A program made the translations under genes and the position numbers. This document shows positions 40,618 through 52,582 of a stretch of 64,000 nucleotides of DNA, in pieces. The notes under the pieces were generated by a model, which saw only the letters and a program-made list of their open reading frames with translations, searched no databases and was not told where the DNA came from. The first letter of the stretch is position 1. Every line of letters begins with the position of its first letter. Source of the stretch: Chamaea fasciata (Eukaryota > Chordata > Aves > Passeriformes > Sylviidae); the NCBI GenBank assembly GCA_029207755.1, contig JARCOQ010000001.1, forward strand, positions 92,181,637 to 92,245,636, written 5' to 3'.

Positions 40618-40658
<41 letters not shown>
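40557..40658. repeat. T-rich low-complexity tract with T39
   Basis: A run of T with short G interruptions, ending in an uninterrupted run of 39 T at 40620-40658. Predicted poly-F (plus) and poly-K (minus) frames across it are artefacts. It could be the poly(A) of a reverse-oriented retroposed sequence, but no AATAAA or recognisable body lies beside it. Its length is likely polymorphic and hard to assemble. Confidence 0.9.
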
Positions 40659-40661
<3 letters not shown>

Positions 40662-41022
40662 AGCCCTTGGTGTTCTCCCAGTGTTGAAGTGGGTAGGTTC
40701 AAACGTTACTGGGATAGGCAGAGACACTGAAATGATTTGGAGGACACCACTTGCCCAGGAGTCAATTGCTGTTAATACTTGTATTCACCTAGAGACAAAA
40801 GCAACAGCAGAACATGAAGGAAAGCTTCATTAAAATATTATGGGCTGTATTCTCACAGACCGGTAGCCTTTTCTAAATAGAGGAATGTTTAGCAATCCTC
40901 ATTTCTGTGTAAATGCCAGCTGTATTGTGTTTCAGTCTTCTATTAGGTGCTTATGCAGTATTTTCACACATGTCCATGTGCAATTTTTTTATGCACAGAA
41001 CTGAGACTGTTCCTTCAATATA

Positions 41023-41245
41023 AGAATCTTTTAGGTGGGGAAGAACCTTACAGATGACCAAGTCCAATCACTAACTAACCCGGCACTGCCAAGTCCACTG
41101 CTGAACCATGGCCCCAAATGCCACATCCACACATCTTCTAGGTACCTCCTGGGACAGTGACGCAGCCACTTCCCTGGGCAGCCTGTTCCAATGCTTGGCA
41201 ACCTTTTGGGTAAAAAAAAATTTCCTAGTGTCTAATTTAATAAGC
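41023..41245 (-). mobile_element. CR1 LINE 3'-end fragment
   Basis: A reverse-oriented, 5'-truncated CR1 tail. It reads GGTGGGGAAGAACCTTACAG, then CGGCACTGCCAAGTCCACTG, CCACATCCACACATCTTCTA and CCTGGGCAGCCTGTTCCAAT, which are hallmark phrases of the CR1 3' region read on the complementary strand. It is non-coding and diverged, which suggests an older insertion. Confidence 0.93.
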
Positions 41246-43501
41246 TACTGTTTGATATTTTTCCTCTTCAATGTCATGTAGTGTTAGTGTTGTTACATGC
41301 CTTTTAAACCTTTCTTTCAAGGGAATTACTTATTTCTTTCTAACCTTTCTTGTGACCCTCATAACTAAATTTCTGAGTGCTTCAGAAACGGTTATAAGTT
41401 TATGTTTAGATTATCCTCCTGAAATGAAGCTTTTGTCTTCCCATTTCACAGATAAAGATGGGGCAGATGTTTAAAGTGTCTGCTAGAAGGTTAGTCTGGA
41501 GAACAAATTTGATCGTGGCCAGTTAAAAATGCTTGGAAATAGATAGTTAAAAATTATTAAAATTTTGTAGCATGTATTCAAGCAAGCTGCAATATTGACT
41601 TTTCAGCATTTAGGACAACTCCAGGGGATGATATGTCAAAGAAAAAGAGGAAATTAGTATTTTTTGTGTCATTGTTTATTCTAGAAGAACTGAATTTCTC
41701 CTCATGAGCTAATCCTCAGAATTATCAGATACAACTTGCTAGAACACACTGTGTAACACCCATGAGGGAGAAGACTGAGGTCCAGTGGGTACAAATGGTC
41801 AGTAATTGAACATGACAGGGTGCAAGTCCCTGCTGAGGCACTCCAATCCTGTACAACTGCAGAAGTTTGGTCAGACCACCCTGTGAATGATACGAAGTCT
41901 CTCCTGAGGGTAGATATTCGTTCCAGCCTGCAGATTGGATACTTACTGCTCTTTGATGTCTTAAACAGGGTGCCAAGGTGCTATCATGATTATCTAGCAT
42001 AAAATACACTGCAAGCCAAGAAAGGTTTTTCTCATGTAATCTTTCTTGTGGGGAAGGGCTGACGAATCATTTGTGGTGACTGGGGATAGAAAGACTGTGT
42101 TAGAGCAGTTAGGCTTGCTAATCACAGAAAGTAACCATTGTTTGATGTTTCCATGAGAGAGCCCTCCATTAACTGCAGCTGAACTTGACTGAGTGTGAAA
42201 TTAAAAAGGAGACACAGATTTCCAGACACTCCCTCAGGTGCTCAAAAGTATGCTAACTGGCACTGTGGGAGACCTCCTAAAACAACTAAGGATACTTAAA
42301 GGAAAGAGGCCATGGCAATGTGAAAAGAAAACCTTTGTATTATCACTGAACCCACAAAGTTGGTCAAGATCAGTCACACTATATTAAGTGTTAAATTTTA
42401 GGCTTACATGAAATGCTTCTTTTTGCCAAGGTCTGCTTCCAGCTGTGTTTGGTGAGCATCTGCACTCCCAGGAGCTGGAAGTGTTTAATCCTAGGCAGAA
42501 AAGTCTGAAAATAAATGTAAGAGAAATTGTCAGGAGACTACATATTAAGGTATTGCCCAGCTTTAAGAAAATGATTTTAAAACTTAGACTTGACAGACAT
42601 AAAAAGATTTTACAGGCTATGTTGGCTTCTGGTGGCAGCTGGAATCTGAGACAGGAATTGTAGAGACCTGATTGCTGACTTGCATTGTGGCAGTCAAGAC
42701 GCTTCAATCTTCTTTATTTTCTTCTGCCTGTAAAATGAGGGAGGCATGTAGACCCCACAGATACCTACTAAAATGAAATTTGAAGCTCTGGAATCTAGAA
42801 TCATTGCAAAAATCTCTTTGCTCTTTTTAAATGCATGTTTAATATCCATGACATTGAAGTGTAAGAAGGGCTGTATCCTTTGTCTCTGAGGTTGTTGTAT
42901 TATATAAGTCTCTGAGGAACATCCCATTTTAATGCTTGGTTCTGTAGGAAGAAATGAAAACACCATAAATTCAGGATTATAACATATTCTAGGATTAAGG
43001 GGAAGGCTTTAGCCAAGAATATGTACATATATCAGTTTATTCTACTTTGCTCTGTCTAAAAGATCTTTGAAATCTTTCCTGATTTTGAGAGATAATGTCC
43101 CTTGGGTAAAAACAGTATTACTCATTTCACTGTTGATATGCAACTATCCGTCAGTTATATTGGTGGTTCTTGTGACATGAATGTATATTTTCAGATCTAG
43201 CTATTCATTCTACTGGGGTACTCTTTCTGATGGAAACCTTTTGTGTCTTTGCCTGTAGCTACCATTGACCTCCACGTAATTGTCACTGTTGTTTCAAGAT
43301 TTAAAAGGGAAGCAAAAAGGTGATGGTCTCTGAAAGCTTGTGCTGTAGAAAAAGTATATCATATTTCATTTAATATTCTCATTTGTAGAGCTGTCTTTGA
43401 ACATTCACATGCTGTCTTCCTTTCATCATCCAGCAAAATAAACTGGGAAAATTGTTGTATTGTAAACACAATCTTAAAATTCTTATTCATAAAAAAATGC
43501 A

Positions 43502-43532
43502 CCCCCCCCAAAAAAACCCCCCAAAAAACCCA
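43502..43532. repeat. C-run / A-run tract
   Basis: C8-A7-C6-A6-C3, a homopolymer-alternating low-complexity tract inside the last intron. On the minus strand it carries several G runs. It is probably a slippage-prone tract, and I see no other function. Confidence 0.75.
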
Positions 43533-45234
43533 ATAAAAAAATCTCAGTGATCTTTTAAAGAAGGAGCAAGCTGGAATCCTATGGAACGGTATCTAATAAG
43601 ACAGGCCGTGGTATGCACACTGAAAAATGATATCTAGTGTTACTGTACAAGTTAATGTACATCCTGTGATTTACTGTAATGTATTTCCAAAGCCATAAGG
43701 CCTGTGCTGGTGATCTCTAGGAAACAGATTTGTCTGTTAGCCAGCTAATTACCGAATAAGTGCCCAGAGCAAATACCTGCCATCTCCTTCATAAAACTAT
43801 CCTATGCACAGGGAGATAAATAGTGACAGAACCCCATCCTGAATTTGTCCACATTGTGCTGCTGTGTTCGTTCTTCATTTTAAGTCATTGCTTGGGTGAC
43901 GGTGGTTTTTTAATTGCAAACTTTTCCTGTTTAGATGGTCTCTCAGTCCTGTTGTAGTTGCAGGTGCTGGCTGGAATACTGGCTGTCATGTCCTTTGATT
44001 CTGTCATAGTGATTGACATCCCACGCACCTTATTCCAAAAAAAGAAAGCTCAGAATCCAGGCATCACACTGTTTTTTAAAGAGGTCATGTCTGACCTTGA
44101 GTGACAGGTTATTTTGACAGTGCATTGTTTGTGTAGTGGAATGATACTGAATCACTAAGTTTAATAACAGCACAAAATACAAATATGTAAAAAAAGAGTT
44201 AAGTCCTGGCTGGAAGCATTTATGGGTAAATATAAAGAAACAGGCTAAAACAAGTGGGTATAATGAAAAACAGCACAAGACTGTGTTTTAAACATTTTGG
44301 AGGTGGTTTTTGGCTTGTGTTTTCTCAGTTGGTTGTCTCTCTTGTTTTGTTTCTTTTGTTAGTTGAGCTTTTTGGTTGTTCCCTTCCTGCTCAAAGTGTA
44401 CATCACAGTTATTTAATAAGTCTTAGTTGCTCAGTCTTCTGTCTAGCATCTAAGTGCTTTTTGAATTTTGAGGGCTGATTGAGGGAATAATCTGAAAGAC
44501 TGGGGGAGGGAAAAGAAGTAGGTAGGCAAGGGCCTACTTTTAGATGAGAACATGGCAGAGAGCAGGGAGATGTCTGCCAAGAAAAACACCAATGCAGCCA
44601 TACAGTAAGGGTGGGAATTTACAGAGAGAAAATTAATTCACTTTATACTCTATAATAGGAATATTAAAAGTTGAATTTAATGTTAATGTAGGAGGAGGAA
44701 GTTCTAGATGTGTGTCTGTATGGCATGACATTGCAAATTTGTCTTCCTAGTGGTATCTCTGCCTTTGTTTATTCTTTATTTATTCATCTCTGCCTAGCAG
44801 AGGCTGCATGGTCAGCTGATGCAAGAGAGAAATGAGGAGAAGTAGAAGGAAAAGAGAATGGACAGGAGGGATTAATTGTAGTAGTAAATAAGGTTAAAGT
44901 TGAGAAGTGAGCAAAGTTGTTTTTATCTATGCTGATCAAAGGATTCAGACAGATCACTCAGGTGTTACTGGAAAGTGCAAATTTTGCTGACTTGCTGTGC
45001 AGGTCAGGGAAAGCCCTACTTAAATATGGTCTCCATAAAGGATGACAGCTGAAAGGAACTGCAGATTTAGTTCAAATAAGCTTAAGGTCAATCAGTCTCT
45101 ACAACCTCCCATTTTTACCTGTGTAGTTGTATTTGACTGTGGTCCAGCTTCTAGGAGTATTTCTGACCTGCCTTAACTGGGTCATTTGTGGTGATCTTGA
45201 TGTAAATTAGGAGCTGGGAACCATAATGAGCTCA

Positions 45235-45520
45235 GATTTGTGTCATGGAGTTGCTCAGGCTGAGGCACCAGGCTTGTTCAGGGCTGGAGAAGGGGTGGTG
45301 GCCTCAGGAGACCCCAGCAGAGCCTCCCAGTGCCTGCACAGAGCTTCCTGACAAGACGAGCCAAGTGCCTCCCGTTGGCATGTGTGGGATGATGAGACAC
45401 TGGGCCTAAGCTGAAATGAGAGGTTCAGATGGATGTCAAGGGAAGCATTTTACCCACAAGTGAGCTCCAGCGGGGGAGGTTGTGGTCTCCATCACTGGAA
45501 GTTTTCAAAGCCCAAAAAGA
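45235..45520 (+). mobile_element. Old CR1-like fragment
   Basis: A diverged CR1-type segment in + orientation. Recognisable phrases are GAGGCACCAGGCTTGTTCAG, GGAGAAGGGGTGGTGGCCTC, GCAGAGCCTCCCAGTGCCTG and, at the end, CCATCACTGGAAGTTTTCAA. These correspond in order to the end of the CR1 reverse-transcriptase ORF and the start of its 3' UTR. Both boundaries are blurred and the terminal 3' signature is missing, so the extent is approximate. Confidence 0.72.
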
Positions 45521-47655
45521 AGAAATAATGCAAAATTCCTTTGCAAAAGAACCTGGATGCTCTTTTTTTTCCTTGAGGTTTCTCACTTTTTAAAATGGGT
45601 AAGTAAACTCTGTGTGTTGGGAATCAGCGAATTCCTAGGAATGGTGCACAACTGATAACATCTGACACAAGCATGCTTGTAGACAGCATTTTCTTTTAAC
45701 AGCATCATACTGGGCATTCATTGGAATACATGATGGCAAGGATGCATCTTGTAGGAATTACCGTGTTAATTTCATTAGGAAAAAAATATTTTCTGTGCCA
45801 TTTACTTTGTAATTTAAGATCAGTATTCCACATTTGCAGGAGGCTGGTAGAATTTTTAAAGTAATAAATCAAAGGAGTTCTCTTAATACCTGCAAAACTA
45901 AATGTGTCTTCCAGAACCATTCAATAAAACTCAATTTATATATATTTTTGGATGTGTAATCTATGTTACCTTCAGTAACTGTTTGTTTTTTAAATCTGAA
46001 AAATGCCTTCAAAGTGTAATAGCCCAGAGTTTCAAATAGTGCAGCAGGATATGTAATGCATATTTTAACATGTTTTCTTTAAATTTGTCACACAGACTTG
46101 TTGTGCATGATTATGTAAAAGTCCGTATTTTTAAAGCCAGTAGTATAAGTGTGTGATGTACTTGGTTGGGCTAAAAAATTCAGAAGTCTAATTTATCTTG
46201 AGATATGCTCAGTCAAGTAGTTTTTCACAGCAGTTAGCTAACACTTCAAGCTCTAACAGTGCCCCTGAGCCATAAAAGAAATTTGCATGTAAGAAATGTT
46301 TTGAATCTATTAAAATCTCAGCTCAGAGCTAAAGAGTTTCTCTTATGTCTTTGTTGACTAACATGAAGTGAGATCTTACAAAAAGCTAGGCTATGATCGA
46401 CAGATGCCAAATCTTAGGGTTTGATGTGATTATATATTTCTTTCATGCACGGTGGTTTAATCTGGGACTGGAGTTTCAGAAAGACAGCAATCAATGGGTC
46501 TGTGCAAGAGTACACAAAATATATTACTCCTGGCAGTCGTCAAGGCAGAATTATTCAAAAAATAATCTGAAATGCATTTGATCATACACTAGAAGTTTTA
46601 ATAATTTATATTATACCTTATTAGCAAAGTCTTGTGTTTACTTTGTGACTGCCAAAACAAGATGAAAGGCTGCCTCCATGGAAATACAAGATGCTTAGCT
46701 CAAAGTCTCTGTCTTTGCATTTCAGTTTGGTTATTTCCCTTCCTCCCTTCATTTTGATTAATAGTATACAGTATTAAAGAGTAAGAGTACCTTTTCCTTC
46801 ATTGTGGTCGTATTGAGTGAGAGCAATGCTTAACAGGTCTACCAAGGAGTTTCTGGCCTATCAAGACTGAAACTAGTATAAACACATATTTTTGAAACTT
46901 CTTTACCTTAGGGCTTCCTCCAAGCATTTTTTTTGTTAAGAGACTTTGAATTTAGTTCTAAATTCCACTGAAATGAATCATTATGGTAATGATGATTTGC
47001 AGCTGCAAAAGTGTGATTTCTGAGCTCAGCTTAAGGAACTGTTGCATTCTGACTAGTGATTTTATGTGGTAAATACCGTTGCTATATCAGTTCGAAACAT
47101 TACAAAAATTACTTAAACATTTCCTTGGAAAGCTAATGCGCTGTGAATATTGTATCTAGAGACAGAGATACAAACAAGGATTGTTCAGAATTAATTTTTC
47201 TATTAAGTGAGAGCATGGACCAGTGTAAATGCTAGTTCAAAAAATGAGATCTTTACCTCCACCGAGATTTTTTTACACCAAAGGTGCAAAGAATTATATA
47301 TACAGTGTTTTTCACTAACACAGCTGTTTATGTGATACTTGTGTGCCTGGTAGAACTGCTTATATTCTTGACAGGCCCTTCACTGTTGTCCTGTGTGGCA
47401 AGGGCCACTCAGCCCTTACTCAGGAGGGAGAGGGTGCAGTGACACGGTCCCTTTAGCAGAGGAGCTCCTCTTCACACTGGGGGATTTGTGCCATCTCCCA
47501 CTGAGCTGCACAACAGACTCTGGGGAAGAGGCATCCACCTGCAGGTGTCCCTGAGTGATTATCCTGGGTTTAAAAGCTCTGTATGAATTTCAGGACGGGG
47601 ACAAAAAGACTGTTATTTTCTACCAGAGCCTTTCAGTCACAGGGAGCCAGATGTA

Positions 47656-47657
<2 letters not shown>

Positions 47658-47705
<48 letters not shown>
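47658..47705. repeat. T48 homopolymer
   Basis: An uninterrupted run of 48 T in the last intron, the longest homopolymer in the window. It may be the poly(A) end of a reverse-oriented retroposed sequence lying at 47706 onwards, but that sequence shows no AATAAA near the junction and is not recognised. It is prone to length change and sequencing error. Confidence 0.9.
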
Positions 47706-47712
<7 letters not shown>

Positions 47713-50700
47713 GCATATTCTGTGATGATAATGAGGGAAATTTTCATGGAAGCCTATGGTAGTACACATGCGTCAGGCAGAATTTTGGGCCAAACTAGAG
47801 AACAGTGCTTAGAAAACATGGATCAGATTAATACACTCTTTACTTCCTTTGAAAGGGAATATTTGGCAGGATCACCTGAAGAGGTGTACATGATCAGACA
47901 GAAACACAGCATGTTTAAGTGGTAAGCTGTGATGTGGGTCATTAAGAAAAGGGTCACTTCAGTTTGCAAATTGAGATATTTTTGTTTTTCTACCAAAAGA
48001 AAACAAAATATGGGTTTAGTGTATCAGTATGATCATCTCATTTATTGGAAATATGATGAAATAAGGAAAAATCAGATTTCACAGCTGTATAGGCTGACTT
48101 AGATGAAGTGCTACGGGGACAACTCACCAGCAGTATTCACCACCACTGGAACTTTGTAAACCTTGCTAAAATCTCTTATGCCATTCTGTCCTACTAGCAG
48201 TATACAGCACTACCTAATGCATATGCAGTGCATGTTGCAGTAGAGGTGTAAGAAAACAGAATGGTAAAAATAAAAAAAGCAGTATAGGCTATGCATGATC
48301 AAAATTATGCCAGAGAGATGAGACTCTTTGGTTTTGTGTTGGAAAACAGAAAAACTGTATAACATAAATTAAATGCCAGTGAAACCACTACTGTAAACTA
48401 TGTTACGGAAACATGCCTGAATGCATGAAACACTGATGTGCTTAACTGTTAGTGAAGAGGAAAACTTAAAAGAAGTCTCTCAAAACATTTTACAACTTGT
48501 AATTTGTGTTTGGGACGTTTTTCTGGCTATCCCTAGTCTTCTTGAGACATGTAGATAGGAACTGAAGCTGAGCATGAAGACGAGCACTGAGGAGAAGGTC
48601 CAATGTAATTCATGAGGTACTGGCCCCTTTTCTGTGTTTGCCAAGGGATAGCATCTAGTCTTTTATGACTAAATAACCATGACTTTTGTCATGCAGCGTA
48701 GAAATATTTAATTAGGAGTCAATAGACAGCCAAATTTTAAGTCATGAATCAGTGAAAAATTAGGTATCAGAAGAAATAAGACTTTAGTTGTACTGATATT
48801 TTTACAGCCTTATCCATTCCTTTAAATCACTTTAGCCTTAGTGTTAATGTACCAACAATACATGTAAAAACAGGTCATTACCATAAATTAGGCATCTTAT
48901 ATTAGTAGAGATTTGTGAGACCTGCAAAGAAAAGAAAGGTTTTATAAATGTCTAGAAAGAATAAATTTCAAAATAATTTTGACTCATTTGTAAAAAATCC
49001 TTAATCCTGTACATTTTCCAGTTTAATCTTCAGGCAAACGTTAATCCGCTTTGATTTGGGAGGACAAAATAGCTGTGGCCAAGTACTAAAATTTCAGATG
49101 CCTTAGAAATTGATAGTAATTAGTAACTTAACAATAGTTTTTGATTAAGTTAACATGTTCTGCACAATATAGACTGAAGTTCTGGAGTGGTGCTGTTACT
49201 GTGCCCCACACTGTGGAGAACTGGACCCCAGTGTGCCTACCTGTTTCCTTTCCTCTGTTTACCCAGTTGATGCTTTTCTAGGTGCAGCATGTGTGAGAAG
49301 TCATCCTCATTTCATAGTTCACTTGATCAGTAACCCTTTGCCTGTGTGAATTGGGATCTAAGTCAGCAATAATTCAGCTCTTAGAATAGCACTTACTCTG
49401 GGCTGTCATTTGCCCCTTTGATGCTTACTTACCTAACAAGTAGTAATCATTATTTTCCTTCTACAATTACTATAATGGAGCTGACTGCTGAAATGGAAAA
49501 CAGGAGGCAGTTACAGAAGGTTTTAATTGCGCTGTCACACTTTCATGGGCAGGCACCTTTCTTGGAACTTTGATATTTCTTTGAGTTTGCCCAGAAATAT
49601 GTTTGGTAAAAGCAGAGTGGGCATCTGGTCTGTATTTTCATGTGACCCTGCTTCAGCTTCTTGGAAATACAGGATTATCCAGATAGGTACTTTCTGGGTC
49701 CCTGATTTGTTTTATACAAAATGTAAAAGGGAAAAAAATGAAATGGTTTAATCAAAAACCTTTTTTAACTGGAAAATTTCAAACCAATTAAAATTCAGCT
49801 GAACTCAATTCCTGAGAGATTATTCAAATAGAGGGATGAAAACAGAAATGATCAACAGATATATTGAATCTTATGGTGCAGCATCGTTACCCCTTTGTTT
49901 AATTACACCTTTACCACTTACATCTCTTGCAAATGTCATCAGAGTTTCACTGGATGTTTTTCCTTTTGAGTATCTACAATGCTGAACTGAACAAGGGTGT
50001 GAGAAAAAAGAGCATTTTATTCTTTTCACTTGGATTTTGTGCTGAAATAGTGATGCAACATCTGTAACTTGTGCTGCAGTTAAAAGACATCATATTCTTG
50101 GGGATCTTGGTGCTTGCAGTCAGGTTGGGAATGGTAATGGCAGGCACAGCAGGGAACTGGGATTCAATATGCTGAATGAGAAGGTGAGTGTTTTAGCACA
50201 GCTGCCTCCTGAGGGTCAGGGGAAAGGAAAAGCCCTTTGGGAGGATTTTCAAGCACCACTGAGCTGGCACACCAGGAGTCGATGATTGACTTTAGAAGAT
50301 CCCTGCTGTGCAAAGGATTGAGTGTTGTGGTCCCCTTTTATCACTGGTTAGACATTTCTTTTGGAGAAGCCAGAAATCGGAAAATAGTGAGATGGCAGCA
50401 AAACAAATAAAAAATAACCATCAAACAGCTGTCTCTGATGACAGTGAGGTTTCTGGAGATTTGTTTCTGTTGCTAACAGCTGCATTGATTTGGCAGTTAA
50501 TTTCATTAGAAATACTGATTTTGTATGGCATTTATAAGATTCCTGAGCAAAAAACCAATGACCTGATGATGATACAGTGCAGGTTGAATTGTTTTTCTTG
50601 AAAGGGACATTAATTTGAACCTCAGTATAAAGAGGAGATTGTACTTGGTATGTACAGAAAGACATACAGTTTCAGTCCTAATGTGTGCATTTCTTCCCAG

Positions 50701-50907
50701 GAGTTCAGACGTTCACCACAGAATGGCACAAGCTGGAAAGCACAGCCTTCTGCTGAGATCCCAGTGAAAACACGGCTCAGCTCCTGGATGGCTTTGCAGC
50801 TCCCATGGCAACAAGAGGGAGGTGGACTGAAGATCCTGTCTGTCAGCCTGGCTCTACTGGCAGTTCTTGTTATGTTTTACTATGGAGGAATGAAAACAGA
50901 ACTGTGA
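50701..50907 (+). CDS. CDKAL1: CDKAL1 terminal coding exon with tail anchor
   Basis: The last coding exon: acceptor TTCTTCCCAG ends at 50700, then 68 codons and TGA at 50905-50907. It joins the 27369-27533 exon in phase 0. The translation starts EFRRSPQNGTSWKAQPSAEI. This region is a polar, Ser/Gln-rich linker, which is poorly conserved in the family. It is followed near residues 45-61 of the exon by a hydrophobic stretch (ILSVSLALLAVLVMFYYGG) and the short polar end MKTEL. This is the tail-anchor architecture known for CDKAL1, which sits in the ER membrane with its catalytic part in the cytosol. Position, phase and architecture agree with the human C-terminus, although the linker sequence differs. 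Confidence 0.92.
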   Translation, partial: EFRRSPQNGTSWKAQPSAEIPVKTRLSSWMALQLPWQQEGGGLKILSVSLALLAVLVMFYYGGMKTEL

Positions 50908-51680
50908 ACTGAATGGGGCTTTTATAAAAACAATGAAACTGCTGTTCAGAATCTTCAAAGGAAACACTTTTACCAACAATTTTTTTTTTTAGGAAAAAAA
51001 AAAGCTAATATGAATTGGGCAATAATTTGTACTCACTCTTTGCCTTTCCTGTCATTCAAAGGAGAGAACGTTAATAAGCTGTGGGAAGACCTATCTTGCC
51101 AAAAACTGAGATCCTTGGTTGATAGAAGAGTTTGTTGCATCTTCCCTTTTCTTTTCTTGCTTTTTGAAATGATGCAATGTTTGCATTACATACTCTTTTC
51201 ATAATTGCTATATCAGGTAAAATTGCATTAAGTTTATAACGAATCTTTCCATTGAGTGATATTGGTTATCTTTTATGGATAGGATATTTAAAGCTTTCCT
51301 AAAGATTTTGTTTGATGCAGTGTGATCATTTGGTATCTGTCTTTTCACATTAGAATGAACACTGCAAGGTCATTAAAGTTTGTTATTTGTTGCTATTTAT
51401 TTTGCTGTCAAGTCTGAAAGAATTTTTGCCTGCCATCTTGCATCTCTCAACTTCACAATGAGTTATTAGGCTTGGTTGATACAAGTAGAATTATTTTTTA
51501 CATAGAAGTAGTTATAAAGGTGTTGGGGTTTTATAATTGAATGGGAAGATGTCGTTCTGGTGATAGAGTTCTGTTAAAAGTTGCATTTAATACAGTCTGT
51601 GGATTTTATACAATGCTTAGAGAACTACCTGGAAATCTCTTAGCTGTGCGTTGGCTCAATAAAACAATTATTACTCTGTT
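50908..51680 (+). other. CDKAL1: CDKAL1 3' UTR
   Basis: It runs from the stop codon to about 15-20 nt after the AATAAA at 51658. It is AT-rich, with an A/T-rich low-complexity patch at 50981-51003. A possible proximal signal, ATTAAA at 51372-51377, is followed by T/G-rich sequence and could give a shorter 3' UTR. The exact cleavage point cannot be read from the sequence. Confidence 0.8.
51658..51663 (+). terminator. CDKAL1: CDKAL1 poly(A) signal AATAAA
   Basis: A canonical hexamer 751 nt after the stop codon. It is followed by a G/T-rich stretch (GTTAGTGGGGAGGTTGCG, near 51679-51696) that fits a downstream cleavage-stimulating element. It is the first AATAAA after the stop. Confidence 0.85.
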
Positions 51681-51981
51681 AGTGGGGAGGTTGCGTTTTA
51701 CAGAATGAAAATTTCTAATTCCTTTCTTCAAGCCATTTTTGTCATGACAGGATCTCCACACATCCTGAGAGTGCACTGGTCAGTCAGGGACTGGACTGTG
51801 TGCCCAGTTCTTCCAGCACCTGACCGCATCATATTGTTGGTTTGTTCAATGCCTTGTCACCTTTCTGAGTCTGCATCCAAACTTCCACTTGTAGAGTGCT
51901 TAAAATCATTACACAGGCACTGTTGAGGGTTTTTTTAATGTTTGTGTCATATGCAGATGGAGCTTAGCTGTCTTACATGGC

Positions 51982-52312
51982 TGTTTTGTTTGACCCCAGC
52001 AGGCAGCTAAGATGCTCACTCACCCCCTGCAGTGGGGTGGGGGCAAGAATCAGGAGGGTAAAAGTGATGAAACTTAGGGGTTCAGGTAAAGACACTTAAA
52101 TAGGTAAAGCAAAAGCTGCACGTGCAAGCAAAGCAAACCAAGGAAATAAATCATTCATTACTTTGACAGGCAGGTGCTCAGCCATTCCTAGAAATGCAGA
52201 AGAGGCCTTCACTCTGTGTGAGCCCTGCTCAGCAGCAGCAAATCCAAAACATAGCCCCATACCAGTTGCAGTGAAGAAAATTAACTCTATCCCAGCCAAA
52301 ACCAGCCCTACA
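51982..52312 (-). mobile_element. Internally deleted avian ERV LTR
   Basis: A reverse-oriented LTR. On the minus strand it starts TGTAGGGCTGGTTTTGGCTG, then GGGATAGAGTTAATTTTCTT, and passes GCTGAGCAGGGCTCACACAG. It then reaches ATGGCTGAGCACCTGCCTG and TTTGCTTTACCTATTTAAG and ends ...GGGGTCAAACAAAACA. I recognise the order of these blocks from a widespread avian LTR family. The central block with the promoter/TATA region, present in typical members, is missing, so about 330 bp remain. I see no matching target duplication, which fits an old insertion. It lies about 0.3 kb past the CDKAL1 poly(A) site. The 90-codon minus-strand frame at 52096-52368 is an artefact of the LTR. Confidence 0.85.
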
Positions 52313-52540
52313 GTGCAGAGGAATAATCCCCTAGTAAGTGCTTTGTACTTTATAAATTGGAGATTCATAATTGTTACAGACTATTAAGCAGGAAGTTCCA
52401 CCATGATGCTTTCAGCACAGCCTGTAAATTATAGCAACAGATGTAACTGTCTTCAGGAAATCAGGTGTGTGATGATTCAAATATTATATTTCTTATAGCA
52501 ACCACTGAAGGTCATAAGCCAAGACCCAAAATCCATGAGT

Positions 52541-52543
<3 letters not shown>

Positions 52544-52572
<29 letters not shown>

Positions 52573-52582
52573 GCAAAAACCC
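52544..52582. repeat. AAAAC / AAAC simple repeat
   Basis: An A-rich repeat of AAAAC then AAAC units. It is low complexity, with no recognised element beside it. Confidence 0.75.

Larger units (their letters stand above)
27534..50700 (+). other. CDKAL1: CDKAL1 last intron, 23.2 kb
   Basis: A long intron between the TRAM exon and the terminal exon. It starts GTGAGT and ends with TTCTTCCCAG. It contains a solo LTR (30526-31065), CR1 fragments (33525-34413 plus, 41023-41245 minus, 45235-45520 plus), long T tracts (40620-40658 and 47658-47705) and a C/A tract near 43502. It also holds a possible alternative terminal exon at 34569 followed by a CpG-retaining block. A GC-richer patch at 47370-47570 could be an old repeat but I cannot assign it. 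The rest is AT-rich unique sequence with no other exon that I can support. Confidence 0.9.

Noticed and set aside
40690..40720. tRNA B-box-like GGTTCAAAC
   Set aside because: No matching A-box at the right distance and no cloverleaf can be folded; no tRNA gene was found in the window.
40487..40833. Frames predicting poly-Phe or poly-Lys proteins
   Set aside because: Artefacts of the T39 tract and its flanks.
52096..52368. 90-codon minus-strand frame with hydrophobic segments, seemingly a small membrane protein
   Set aside because: It overlaps the internally deleted ERV LTR almost completely; the peptide is translated LTR sequence.
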